Positions 44,918 to 53,295 of a DNA stretch of 64,000 nucleotides are shown here, piece by piece (the first letter of the stretch is position 1; every line of letters begins with the position of its first letter). The DNA comes from Flavipsychrobacter sp. (lineage in GTDB: Bacteria > Bacteroidota > Bacteroidia > Chitinophagales > Chitinophagaceae): the NCBI GenBank assembly GCA_021155965.1, contig JAJNBJ010000005.1:184018-248017 (forward strand). Reading direction: 5' to 3'. A model generated the notes under the pieces. The model did no database searches, had not been told where the DNA came from, and saw only the letters and a program-made list of their open reading frames with translations. The position numbers and the translations under genes were made by a program.

Positions 44918-45482
44918 CGTAGTACCCATTAGCCTTAATATACTCTTCCACGGCAGCCGGAACTATGTACTTTATCGACTTCTTCTCTTTTATCTGCTTC
45001 CTGATGTAGGTGGAAGATATATGCAGCAGGGGCGCATCTAAAATGGTAATATCTGCCCCGTAGGTGTCCGAGATATCAAAACCCGGCCTCTTATATACCA
45101 CAAACGAGTACCGGCTCACCAGTTGCTCAAAGTTCTTCCACCGGTGTATGTTCTGGAAACTGTCTGCCCCCATGATCACGGAGAATTTCTCCAGCGGGAA
45201 TTTCTCTGCCAGGTAGGCCAGCGTATCTATAGTATAGGATGGCTTCGGCAAAGAAAACTCCACATTGCTGCCCCTGAATTTGTTATTATCCTCTATGGCC
45301 AGGTTCACCAGGTGCAACCGGTCATATTCATTCAGCAACGAGTGGGAGTCTTTCAACGGGTTATGCGGCGAAACTACGAACCATATTTTATCGATGTCTG
45401 TATAATTGATAACATGGTTTGCAACTATCAAATGCCCCGTATGAACAGGATTAAAACTGCCGAAATACAACCCAATATGCAT
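44910..45482 (-). CDS. nadD: Nicotinate-nucleotide adenylyltransferase
   Basis: A 190-residue NMN/NaMN adenylyltransferase that makes deamido-NAD from NaMN and ATP in NAD synthesis. The nucleotidyltransferase motif GSFNPVHTGH is at residues 8-17 and the second motif ISSTYIRKQIK at about residues 155-165. Full length. It is separate from nadB in the window. A -7 element lies only 4 bases before the ATG, suggesting a leaderless or nearly leaderless message. Confidence 0.95.
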   Translation of the reverse strand: MHIGLYFGSFNPVHTGHLIVANHVINYTDIDKIWFVVSPHNPLKDSHSLLNEYDRLHLVNLAIEDNNKFRGSNVEFSLPKPSYTIDTLAYLAEKFPLEKFSVIMGADSFQNIHRWKNFEQLVSRYSFVVYKRPGFDISDTYGADITILDAPLLHISSTYIRKQIKEKKSIKYIVPAAVEEYIKANGYYVK

Positions 45483-45486
45483 GCGG

Positions 45487-45494
45487 CAAATCTA
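45487..45494 (-). promoter_or_regulatory. nadD: -7 promoter element immediately before nadD
   Basis: Minus strand TAGATTTG, a perfect TAnnTTTG, separated from the ATG at 45482 by four bases. Transcription would start at or next to the start codon. Confidence 0.45.
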
Positions 45495-45552
45495 AGAAAT
45501 ACTGTACAACTTACCACCGCTGTAAATGATTTGATATAGAATTAACCACACC

Positions 45553-45595
45553 AAAAACAAATGTGCCGCACTCAAAGTGCAGCACATTTGTTTAT
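45553..45595 (-). terminator. Terminator of the second giant T9SS gene
   Basis: A long stem: AAACAAATGTGC (45555-45566) pairs with GCACATTTGTTT (45582-45593), one C-A mismatch, then GCACT/AGTGC around a CAA loop. The minus-strand copy is followed by a T-rich tract, so it should stop transcription of the gene ending at 45640; it can also work on the other strand. Confidence 0.8.
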
Positions 45596-45606
45596 TAGTT
45601 ACACCT

Positions 45607-45628
45607 CCCTCTCCACCTGTGGAGAGGG
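45607..45628. repeat. Palindromic CCCTCTCCAC element
   Basis: CCCTCTCCAC-CT-GTGGAGAGGG, a 10-bp perfect stem with a 2-base centre, flanked by CGGGGTGAGG. It sits 12 bases from the stop of the giant gene. This resembles a family of intergenic palindromes common in Bacteroidota genomes. Confidence 0.65.
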
Positions 45629-45639
45629 CCGGGGTGAGG

Positions 45640-48600
45640 TTATTGCTCAACAACAAAATGGAACACCCCGCTCGCATTTTCGCTGCGCACATTCAGCAGG
45701 TACATGCCGTTGGCAAGGTTACCGTTAAGCTGTATGCGCTCATCAACTTCACCGTTCTTCGCTGTTGCCTTACCACGGTATACAGACTGCCCCAGCATAT
45801 TCGTCACTTCAATATCCAGCTCACCATTATTTACCGCGCCAATATTACCCTGCAGGCTGAAGGCCCCCTTGTTCGGGTTCGGTATCAGCCTCAGGCTGCC
45901 GTTCAGCGATGCCAGTTCTTTCACACTTGCAGGCCTCAGGCGGATGATGATCTGTTTCGTAGTTGTTATGCCGCCGCACATGCCCGAGCTGGTCACATCA
46001 CACTCTATCGTATCAGCATCGAAGTATATGGTGAACACAAGCGTATTTGTATTAGCCCCGGGTACCGGGTTGCCGTTGATACGCCATGCAAATGTTGGTG
46101 TGCCTGTGCCACCGCCGGTTACCGTAGCTACTACTGTATCCAGTTGTCCCACGCTTATCACTGTTCCGGGGTTCGCTGTTAGTGTCACAGTAGGCGTCAC
46201 GTATGGCATAATAGTGATATTGCCGGTGCCGGTCATATTATTGATACAGCTCGTTGTTGTATCGGTAGCAACTACAGTATACGCGCCTGCTGCAGTTTGC
46301 GGTCCGAAGTTAATTACAGTACCCGTACCTAACCTTGGAGTACCGGTAGCACCTGCAGCGACATAAAGTTGGTAAGAGACACCAGGCTGAGACCCACTAA
46401 GGAGTATAGGTAAACCTGCACCACCCGCACAATAGGTGCCGCCACCTGTCACCGTAAATACATTAGGCAGCGGGTTAACAACAATAGTTGTCGTTCCGGT
46501 CATAGTACTCCGGCAACCAGTAGTCGTGTTTTCTGCTGTTACATGGTAAACTTCTGAACTGCCAAGAGGTACTATCAAACCAAAGGTAATTGGCGTGCCT
46601 AATCCAAGTTGTGGTCCTCCAACAGCGGTATCTCCGTCAACTTTACGCAACTGGTACAGTACGCCTATTTCAGAACCAGCGAGCCCAATAAACCGACCAC
46701 CATCACCGTAACAAAAATCGCCACCACCTGTAATGCTGTATGCTGTTGGCAGCGGGTTCACACTTACAGTTGCAGAACCGGTCATGTTGCTGATACAGGC
46801 TGTTGTCAGGTCCTTAGCCACTATCGTATAACTACCTGCTACATTCAGCGGGCCATAGGTAAGGCTGCTGCCTGTCCCATCAATATCCATACCAACAGGC
46901 GTACTGCCACGGAAAAGTTCATAACGCACGCCCACATCAGAGTTAGACAGCATAACGGTCGTGCCTGTGCTGTCAGCACAAATAGTGCCACCGCCTGTCA
47001 CTGTGTATACCGGTGGCAATGAATTGATAGAAATGGTAACAGACCCTATCATATTGCGCTTACAGCTGTCTGATGCCAGCTCTGCAACAACATAGTAAGT
47101 TCCTATAGCAGTGAACAATCCGAAGTCGAGCCCGAAGCCTGTACCCGGCATTGGCGAACCGATAGCTGTAAACCCTTCATACAACTGGTATTGTGTGCCC
47201 ACCAGCGATCCGCTCAGGTACACATGTCGGCCAGTATCGCCAATGCAATATGGGCCACCGCCTGCCACTGCAAATTCTGCTGGTATTGGTTTGATCACTA
47301 CGAACGCAAACGAATCCATATTGTTTATGCAACCCGTCACAGTATTGGTTGCCACTGCAGTATAAACCCCGGCAGAGTCCTGCGGCCCGAAACTGATGCC
47401 AACTCCTCCCGCACCAAACACAGGCGCACCCCATATCGAACCGTTACGGTACAACTGGTAGCTGAAATCAAGGCTTTCAGAAGTATCCAGCATCACAAAA
47501 GGTCCGCCGCTGCCTTCGCAATACCTGCCGCCGCCAAATACATTATAGGCAACCGGTATTGGGTGGGCAATAATGCTTGGTGCGCCAAGCATATTGCTCA
47601 CGCATCCGGTAACAGTATTGGTGGCCACAACACTATAAGTGCCCGTTACAACAGTGGTACCAAAGTCTATCGCAGTGCCTGTGCCTGGGAAAATACCTAC
47701 AGAAGTGCTGCCGTCCCTGAATACCTCGTAATCTATACCTGTCTGAGAATTCAGTATGCCGATGTGGTGTGCCGTTGTGTCGTTCACACAATAGGCCCCG
47801 CCGCCTATTACATTTTGCACATGCGGCAGGGAATCTATCACAATGGTCACAGTATCATGCAGGGGAATTTCACAGCCTGTGGCCATGTTCCTGGCTATTG
47901 CATAATATTTGCCGGGGCCCATGTGGTCGCCAAAATCAGCGGCAGGATAGATACCCACCAGTCCCGTGAATTCATTGTATAAGAAATATTGTACGTCCGG
48001 CACAAAAAGCGCGGCCAATCCGGTATTGCTGATATTCACACCTGGGGGAACCCCATTACAGTAATGCCCGCCGCCCTTCAGGGTATCCACATAAGGCAGC
48101 ATGTTTTCCAATATTTCTGTGCCTGTGCCCGGAGTGGTGTATCTCTTACAGCCGGTGACAAGGTTGGTAGCTATCACGTCATAATATTCGTAACTGAGGC
48201 TTGAAGTAAACAGGCCAAAATCCGGGTAGGTAATTCCGTCCCCATCAATTGTTACGCCCGTGGTCACATAGTTTTTAAATAGTTCGTAGCGTATACCTAA
48301 TTCCGACCCGCCAAGCACCATCGGCACGGTTACCGGGGCGCCGGTACACCAGTAATGCCTGCCTCCCGGTATCATCGTAAAGTCTATCGGCACAGGGTTC
48401 ACCGTCACCGACACATAGCCGGTCATATCGCTCACGCATAATGTATTTGCATCTGTGGCCTGCACGGTATATACATAAACACCCGGCACCTCGTACGTTG
48501 GGTATATAGGATAAACACCATAATCAATTGTCCCGTTCGTGCCTGGCTGGGGGGTGCCCATTGCTACGCCATTCTCATACAACTGGTAGTTTACGTATGG

Positions 48601-51600
48601 GCTGTCAGAATTCCCCAGCACAATGTGCGGTCCCAATGGCGGGCCTGCACATATAGCCGTATCCAGTGTCACCACGTTGAAAACTGCAGGCAGCGGGTTT
48701 ATCCATATCGAGTCGGTTGTGGCCATGGTGTCTATGCAGCCATCGCTGTTCGTAGCAAGCACCATATACACACCCTCCCCGGTATAGGGCAGCCCAAAAT
48801 TAAAATCAAATCCAACCCCTGCTCCCATCTCTGGCGTGCCAATAGGGTTGAATACTGCGCCCATGGTATTATCGCGGTAATACAACTGGTAGCTTATAAA
48901 ATAATCGCTGGTCTCTAAACCAATGGGGCGTCCGCTTGAATGGGGCCCCGATATACAATAACCGCCGCCGCCGGTCATATTATGGGGCGTGGGCAGGTCC
49001 ACCTTATACACTTCCACCTGTAAACCGGTTAATGTGGTCACAGAATCCATAAGGTTGGTACAGCCTGTGGTAATATTTTTTGCAGATGCTGAGTAAAGAC
49101 CTGCATCGGTGAACTTACCAAAGTCCACTGGCCCACCGGTACCGGTTACTGTTGCCACGGTTACGCTTGCGGGGTCATATAAATAATACTCTGTGCCTAT
49201 ATCGGTCATCTCCATGCCTATATGCACTCCGGTTGCAGTATCGTAGCCGCAATACCTGCCGCCGCCAGTCATTTTGTACACTGCCGGCAGCGGGTTAATG
49301 GTTACTGCCTTGCTGGCTTCAGCGCTCCAGCAGTAATTGCCATCCTGTATACGGAAATAGTAGGTATCACTGACAGAAACAGCAACATTTTCGAATGCAT
49401 CAACTAACGAGAAGCCACCCGAGGTAGTGCCTTGGTAGTACACTATTTCGCCACCTGCCGTTGACACTGGCACTGCATTTATCGTAGTTTCAAGGCAGTA
49501 TTCAGACAACCCGCCCGGTGTCGTAACTATTGGCGCGGAAGGCACGGGGTTTATGGTCACCATATTTGTTGTGTACACCGCAGCACAACCCGGGTCCGTA
49601 CCATTGTTCACACTCAGCGTATATACTCCTGAGGCAGACGGTGTAACGTTCGCTACCTCTGCATTGGCCAAAGTAGCGCCGGTCGTAATGGCCACAGGCC
49701 CCGACCATTGGTAGTTTGGGGCATTATCAACAAAAGAATTCAGATATAGTATATCGCCTGCGCAGGCAGCATCCGGCAGAACAGACCCGAAAGTGCTCAC
49801 CTCGTCTGTAAAGCCAGGCCTCAGTACCGGCGACAGGTCCACAGTAACGGTTGTGGTGGCATAACCCGTAAAGCCGTTACCATCCGTAACGGTGATCGTA
49901 TAGGTAGTGATCCCTGAAGCAGTTGGGTCAACTATTGTCACCAGCCCGGTGGTTACGGAAAGATCAGTGGAAGGCGACCATTCATACTTCAGCGGCAGGT
50001 CCAGCGATGTGGATGCAGTGGCTGTAAGCGTGGTTGTGGTACCTCCCGCAAGGTCAGAGCAGATGCGCCTGTCTGCAGCCGCAGTTACATCAGGCGCCGG
50101 TGCAGAGATGCCCGTGATCTCGGCAGGAAAGTCCGTGATGGACGGGAAAGTAAGCACATCGGTTGCTGTATTGGCAGGCCCGAATTTCAGCCATGGTGGC
50201 AATGTACCGGTGTACTGCCCTGCGCTGATAAGCCCGTCAGCGCCCACCACATCCAGCGGATCGTGGTACTTAGCCGTAACGGCCATATCAGGTGCTGTTA
50301 TGTCCGTAGTATATATACGCCAGTAGCGTTTCAGGTGGTTGGTAAAATTAGCATTGTTAGGGTGCTTCATTGGCACAAGGTTCACGGCCATCTCAGCCAT
50401 AGGTCCGGTGCCCAGGGAAACAAGGTTATCTATCGAGATCGGGGAATAACCCACTGCATCACCTATCGGGAAAAAGTAAGGTTCGTCAAAATAAAGCAGC
50501 TTACGCACCTTACCGCTGCTTGCTGCTATGATCTTTGTGGTGGGGCTGAATGTTCCCGCAACGGCTGCTACCGAATAACCCAGTATAAGGTCATTAACGT
50601 CCACGTCCAGCGTGCCGTTAGTAAGCGCCAGCATGCCGTCTACCTGCGCCTCGGTGCCTAATATCACGCCACCGGTACTGTTTACCTCAAGCGTGGAGAA
50701 CGTTGTCATAAATGCACCGCCTATTATCTGAGGCGAAGAACCTCCAAACCGTACCGAATCACCGTTATTAACAAATGCCGACAAACCTGCATTATTGAAC
50801 CAGTTGCCGTTCGCCTCTATGTCCCAATATAACGACCCGTCAGAGTCAAATGTGCCTGCGGCAAGCAGCACATCGCCGTTCACCGTCACATCGCTGCCCA
50901 TTATTATAGTGCTTCCCGGCCTCCTCTTATCCACCATCAGGTCACCTATCGAGGTATTCAGTGCCACCGGTTTCAACTCATTGCCCGTTGTCATGATGAA
51001 GGACGAATCATACTCTATGGCCTTATACGTTACATGAACAAATGAATTGTAAGTAGGGCTGGAAGCAAAATTGCCCGAGTCAACATTCACGCGCGAATCA
51101 TTGTTCATCGTCAGAAGGCTGGCAATAATAAAGTTGCCCTTGTCCAGGTTCACTGCCGCGCCGGTATCAAATGCAGTTGCCTGCGACAGGGTAACACCTA
51201 CCCTGTTGGTCACCGTTACAGAACCTGGCGCAATAAACGTTGCAGGCAGCGTAGTGCCCGTTACCTGCGCAGTAGAGCCATTGTAGTGGTAGTGCGCCTC
51301 AGGACTCAGCGAAACCGCATTGAATTGCTGTATGGTGGTATCAATGCCATATTGGTTAGTGGTGTAAATATGTGCGCCGCTATCCACAGTAAATGGATCG
51401 GAATCCATGCCCCGCAACCTGAAATTGTCGCAGATAAGAGTACCTAAAACGGAGTCGCCTCCCTCGGATAGCAAAGGAGTAGTAACATCGCTGAGCAATT
51501 TTCTGAAAGAGCGCCTCTCGAAAATAAGGCTGGCGAATGCATGTCGTCCTGCTGCTGTATCAGCATTCGTTATTGCCCCCCATTTTATTGTTTTGGGTGC

Positions 51601-52134
51601 AAAAAAGCTGGCGTTGGTATCACAAAAATGGATTTTGGTATAAGACAAGCCAAATCCATCTCCCAAAGATGTGCTGCGAGCCGTACGAAAGAAAGCATCA
51701 GCCTGCACATCAAGGTTGCCATACATCTCTACACGCAAATCCACTGTGTCTTGAGGTGAAGAAAATACTTGGGTACCGGACAGCATTATTAATGCAGTGC
51801 CAATACTTATAGTGTCCGGATCTACCTTGCTTGACCTCAGTATAACTCCTGTGGTTATGCCCGCTTGCCTCATGATCACGGTTCCAGCAACGCGCCATGA
51901 TATACTGTCTGGCAACTGCATGGCGTTCTCAAGTATAAAGGTATCGGTGGGATTACCAAAGAAAACAGACCTGGGTCCGCTGCCGGGCGTGCCGGTGCCT
52001 CCGGAAACCGAATTCCACTTTGTAGGGTCAGTAACTGGATGTATGGTAGGAGAACCTAACGTAGAATACCAGGTTGTAGCGTTGCCGGCAAGGGTCATGC
52101 AGCAAATAGCAACCAATAAGTAGAGTTTTTTCAT
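45640..52134 (-). CDS. Giant T9SS surface protein with 11 two-Cys modules
   Basis: About 2164 residues from ATG 52134 (signal MKKLYLLVAICCMTLAGNA). The N-terminal ~620 residues are a beta-helix-like region of adhesin type (NGDVLLAAGTFDSDGSLYW, FFPIGDAVGYSPISIDNL). A PKD-like domain (TTYTITVTDGNGFTGYATT) and an Ig-like region follow, then eleven modules of ~90 residues of the same kind as in the 33.8-kb gene (about 46205-49300; GGGxYC and TGC..NM motifs), a final Ig-like domain (PTFAWRINGNPVPGANTN) and a T9SS type A sorting domain (RLIPNPNKGAFSLQGNIG to FHFVVEQ). Its head differs from the other giant; the tail is clearly paralogous. Probably an adhesin. Confidence 0.88.
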   Translation of the reverse strand: MKKLYLLVAICCMTLAGNATTWYSTLGSPTIHPVTDPTKWNSVSGGTGTPGSGPRSVFFGNPTDTFILENAMQLPDSISWRVAGTVIMRQAGITTGVILRSSKVDPDTISIGTALIMLSGTQVFSSPQDTVDLRVEMYGNLDVQADAFFRTARSTSLGDGFGLSYTKIHFCDTNASFFAPKTIKWGAITNADTAAGRHAFASLIFERRSFRKLLSDVTTPLLSEGGDSVLGTLICDNFRLRGMDSDPFTVDSGAHIYTTNQYGIDTTIQQFNAVSLSPEAHYHYNGSTAQVTGTTLPATFIAPGSVTVTNRVGVTLSQATAFDTGAAVNLDKGNFIIASLLTMNNDSRVNVDSGNFASSPTYNSFVHVTYKAIEYDSSFIMTTGNELKPVALNTSIGDLMVDKRRPGSTIIMGSDVTVNGDVLLAAGTFDSDGSLYWDIEANGNWFNNAGLSAFVNNGDSVRFGGSSPQIIGGAFMTTFSTLEVNSTGGVILGTEAQVDGMLALTNGTLDVDVNDLILGYSVAAVAGTFSPTTKIIAASSGKVRKLLYFDEPYFFPIGDAVGYSPISIDNLVSLGTGPMAEMAVNLVPMKHPNNANFTNHLKRYWRIYTTDITAPDMAVTAKYHDPLDVVGADGLISAGQYTGTLPPWLKFGPANTATDVLTFPSITDFPAEITGISAPAPDVTAAADRRICSDLAGGTTTTLTATASTSLDLPLKYEWSPSTDLSVTTGLVTIVDPTASGITTYTITVTDGNGFTGYATTTVTVDLSPVLRPGFTDEVSTFGSVLPDAACAGDILYLNSFVDNAPNYQWSGPVAITTGATLANAEVANVTPSASGVYTLSVNNGTDPGCAAVYTTNMVTINPVPSAPIVTTPGGLSEYCLETTINAVPVSTAGGEIVYYQGTTSGGFSLVDAFENVAVSVSDTYYFRIQDGNYCWSAEASKAVTINPLPAVYKMTGGGRYCGYDTATGVHIGMEMTDIGTEYYLYDPASVTVATVTGTGGPVDFGKFTDAGLYSASAKNITTGCTNLMDSVTTLTGLQVEVYKVDLPTPHNMTGGGGYCISGPHSSGRPIGLETSDYFISYQLYYRDNTMGAVFNPIGTPEMGAGVGFDFNFGLPYTGEGVYMVLATNSDGCIDTMATTDSIWINPLPAVFNVVTLDTAICAGPPLGPHIVLGNSDSPYVNYQLYENGVAMGTPQPGTNGTIDYGVYPIYPTYEVPGVYVYTVQATDANTLCVSDMTGYVSVTVNPVPIDFTMIPGGRHYWCTGAPVTVPMVLGGSELGIRYELFKNYVTTGVTIDGDGITYPDFGLFTSSLSYEYYDVIATNLVTGCKRYTTPGTGTEILENMLPYVDTLKGGGHYCNGVPPGVNISNTGLAALFVPDVQYFLYNEFTGLVGIYPAADFGDHMGPGKYYAIARNMATGCEIPLHDTVTIVIDSLPHVQNVIGGGAYCVNDTTAHHIGILNSQTGIDYEVFRDGSTSVGIFPGTGTAIDFGTTVVTGTYSVVATNTVTGCVSNMLGAPSIIAHPIPVAYNVFGGGRYCEGSGGPFVMLDTSESLDFSYQLYRNGSIWGAPVFGAGGVGISFGPQDSAGVYTAVATNTVTGCINNMDSFAFVVIKPIPAEFAVAGGGPYCIGDTGRHVYLSGSLVGTQYQLYEGFTAIGSPMPGTGFGLDFGLFTAIGTYYVVAELASDSCKRNMIGSVTISINSLPPVYTVTGGGTICADSTGTTVMLSNSDVGVRYELFRGSTPVGMDIDGTGSSLTYGPLNVAGSYTIVAKDLTTACISNMTGSATVSVNPLPTAYSITGGGDFCYGDGGRFIGLAGSEIGVLYQLRKVDGDTAVGGPQLGLGTPITFGLIVPLGSSEVYHVTAENTTTGCRSTMTGTTTIVVNPLPNVFTVTGGGTYCAGGAGLPILLSGSQPGVSYQLYVAAGATGTPRLGTGTVINFGPQTAAGAYTVVATDTTTSCINNMTGTGNITIMPYVTPTVTLTANPGTVISVGQLDTVVATVTGGGTGTPTFAWRINGNPVPGANTNTLVFTIYFDADTIECDVTSSGMCGGITTTKQIIIRLRPASVKELASLNGSLRLIPNPNKGAFSLQGNIGAVNNGELDIEVTNMLGQSVYRGKATAKNGEVDERIQLNGNLANGMYLLNVRSENASGVFHFVVEQ
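46205..49300 (-). repeat. Eleven tandem two-cysteine modules
   Basis: Each unit is about 280 bases, ending in a PLP-type linker to the next. Units vary more than in the other giant gene; for example the third reads AICAGP and the fourth HYWCTG in place of GGGxYC. The last unit and the sorting domain resemble those of the gene at 33844-39501. Confidence 0.78.
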
Positions 52135-52378
52135 AATCAATAATTTAAAAGAATAACCACACTGCACACAGCGGGAATATTGCATATTCCACTTTGTTAA
52201 AATTGCATCTAAAATAAGCTATTTTATTCACAATTAAGACATATAAATAATTTTATACTAAAAATCTAATTAACCCCATAAAATACCTCCTGAAAAGTGC
52301 AGCAAGGCAAACAGCAGAGAGATCTTCTTTGGCAATTAATACGCCCGCTATCAAAAATCTGCATTTCCATACTATGGT

Positions 52379-52424
52379 CCTTTGCGATTCTTTGCGATTT
52401 CTTAGCGAATCTTTGCGGTTAAAA
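52379..52424. repeat. CTTTGCG repeat block 1
   Basis: Four units resembling CTTTGCGATT in 46 bases, followed by TGCCGGCTTTTTG. A similar block with the same kind of downstream sequence is at 53091-53130. Confidence 0.6.
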
Positions 52425-52622
52425 TAAGCATGCCGGCTTTTTGATGTTAAAACGAAACAGGTATGCGGGTACACACCTTTGAGAACTTAAAAAAGAAAAT
52501 GGGAACTGCCTTTGCAACCTGCCCCGCCCTGGCGGTGGCCTTTGCGGGAAGCTGTTTTTTAATGCCGCTTTTTTTTGATGTTTAACCTATATAACTCATT
52601 GATTATCTTGTAAAAAGAAAAA

Positions 52623-52675
52623 CCATGACGGTACCAAAACTGTACCGTGGCGGTACAGTTTTGGTACCGTCATGG
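52623..52675. repeat. Perfect 25-bp inverted repeat with 3-base loop
   Basis: Left arm 52623-52647 starts CCATGACGGTACC, the right arm 52651-52675 is its exact complement and the loop is TGG. No T run follows, so it is not an ordinary terminator. It contains two GGTACC sites. No nearby gene explains it. Confidence 0.85.
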
Positions 52676-52722
52676 AACTTCAATTTTGTCAGCAAAAAAG
52701 CAGTTACGAATTTTACACACTT

Positions 52723-52810
52723 GCCCGCCGGAGCTTTTTCAGCGCAGGAGGGGTTATAGCTCCAAAACTCGCCTCCTGCCTGCCCACCGGAACTTTTTTA
52801 GCGTAGGTGG
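52723..52810. repeat. Two imperfect 30-bp direct repeats
   Basis: GCCCGCCGGAGCTTTTTC..AGGAGGG and GCCCACCGGAACTTTTTT..AGGTGGG, about 58 bases apart. Each has CCGG and GGG ends that can pair. REP-like, function unknown. Confidence 0.55.
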
Positions 52811-52945
52811 GTGGTGAGCATTCGAACCATTAGGAGGGGATGTTGGTTGAGGCGAATGCCGAAAACAACCGGGGTGGTTGGCTCGCGTATAACAACAGTA
52901 TACAACTATTGGGCACGGGGCAGGGGCACGACAAGCGAAAGAAAT

Positions 52946-53000
52946 GAGCAAAAAGTGTGCAAAAGTGCGCAAAAAATGCGCAAATAGTGCGCAAAAAAAA
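52946..53000. repeat. TGCGCAAAA tandem repeat
   Basis: About five units of 10-11 bases (GAGCAAAAA, GTGTGCAAAA, GTGCGCAAAAA, ATGCGCAAATA, GTGCGCAAAA) ending in an A run. The central TGCGCA is itself palindromic. Confidence 0.65.
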
Positions 53001-53090
53001 TTATACATTCACATTGAAAACCAATAGATTAAACATATAAGTGTTGTCCCAAAAAAATAATACCATTTAAACATTAAAAAACGGCATGGA

Positions 53091-53130
53091 CTTTGCGTGC
53101 TTTGCGTATCCTTTGCGCCTTTGCGTGAAA
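53091..53130. repeat. CTTTGCG repeat block 2
   Basis: CTTTGCGTGCTTTGCGTATC and further units, followed by a TGCCGGTTTTTTG tail as in block 1. Confidence 0.6.
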
Positions 53131-53189
53131 ATTTCAATGCCGGTTTTTTGTGGTCATTTAGTATAAGCAAAAAAACAAACCCAAACCCT

Positions 53190-53275
53190 TTAACCAATTA
53201 ACCAATTAACCTTTCAACCAATTAACCAATTAACCAATTAACCTTTCAACCTATCAACCAATTAACCAATTAATT
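53190..53275. repeat. TTAACCA heptamer array before metF
   Basis: About twelve 7-base units, mainly TTAACCA and TTCAACC/TATCAACC variants, reaching to within two bases of the metF -7 element. Confidence 0.7.
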
Positions 53276-53276
53276 A

Positions 53277-53284
53277 TACTTTTG
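53277..53284 (+). promoter_or_regulatory. metF: -7 promoter element for metF
   Basis: TACTTTTG, a perfect TAnnTTTG match 11 bases before the ATG at 53296. The heptamer array occupies the -33 position, so the -33 box is not evident. Confidence 0.5.
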
Positions 53285-53295
53285 CGCTTCGCTAT

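Larger units (their letters stand above)
52135..53295. other. Repeat-rich intergenic region of 1.16 kb
   Basis: No credible gene. It contains in order: CTTTGCG-type repeats (52379-52424), a perfect 53-nt hairpin (52623-52675), a pair of imperfect 30-bp direct repeats (52723-52752 and 52781-52810), a tandem of TGCGCAAAA-like units (52946-53000), a second CTTTGCG block (53091-53130) and a heptamer array (53190-53275) running up to the metF promoter. Short ORFs here (such as 52754-53008 minus) look spurious. Confidence 0.7.

Noticed and set aside
45704..46366. 220-residue plus-strand ORF
   Set aside because: Complement of the sorting domain and last modules of the giant gene; no protein-like features.
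47191..47982. 263-residue plus-strand ORF within the second giant gene
   Set aside because: Antisense to the modular repeats; low-complexity composition and no start signal or homology pattern.
52754..53008. 84-residue minus ORF in the repeat-rich gap
   Set aside because: Composed of the TGCGCAAAA and REP-like repeats; Phe/Ala/His-rich translation with no homology pattern.
53190..53275. Heptamer array as a CRISPR array
   Set aside because: Units are contiguous 7-mers with no spacers and no cas genes nearby.
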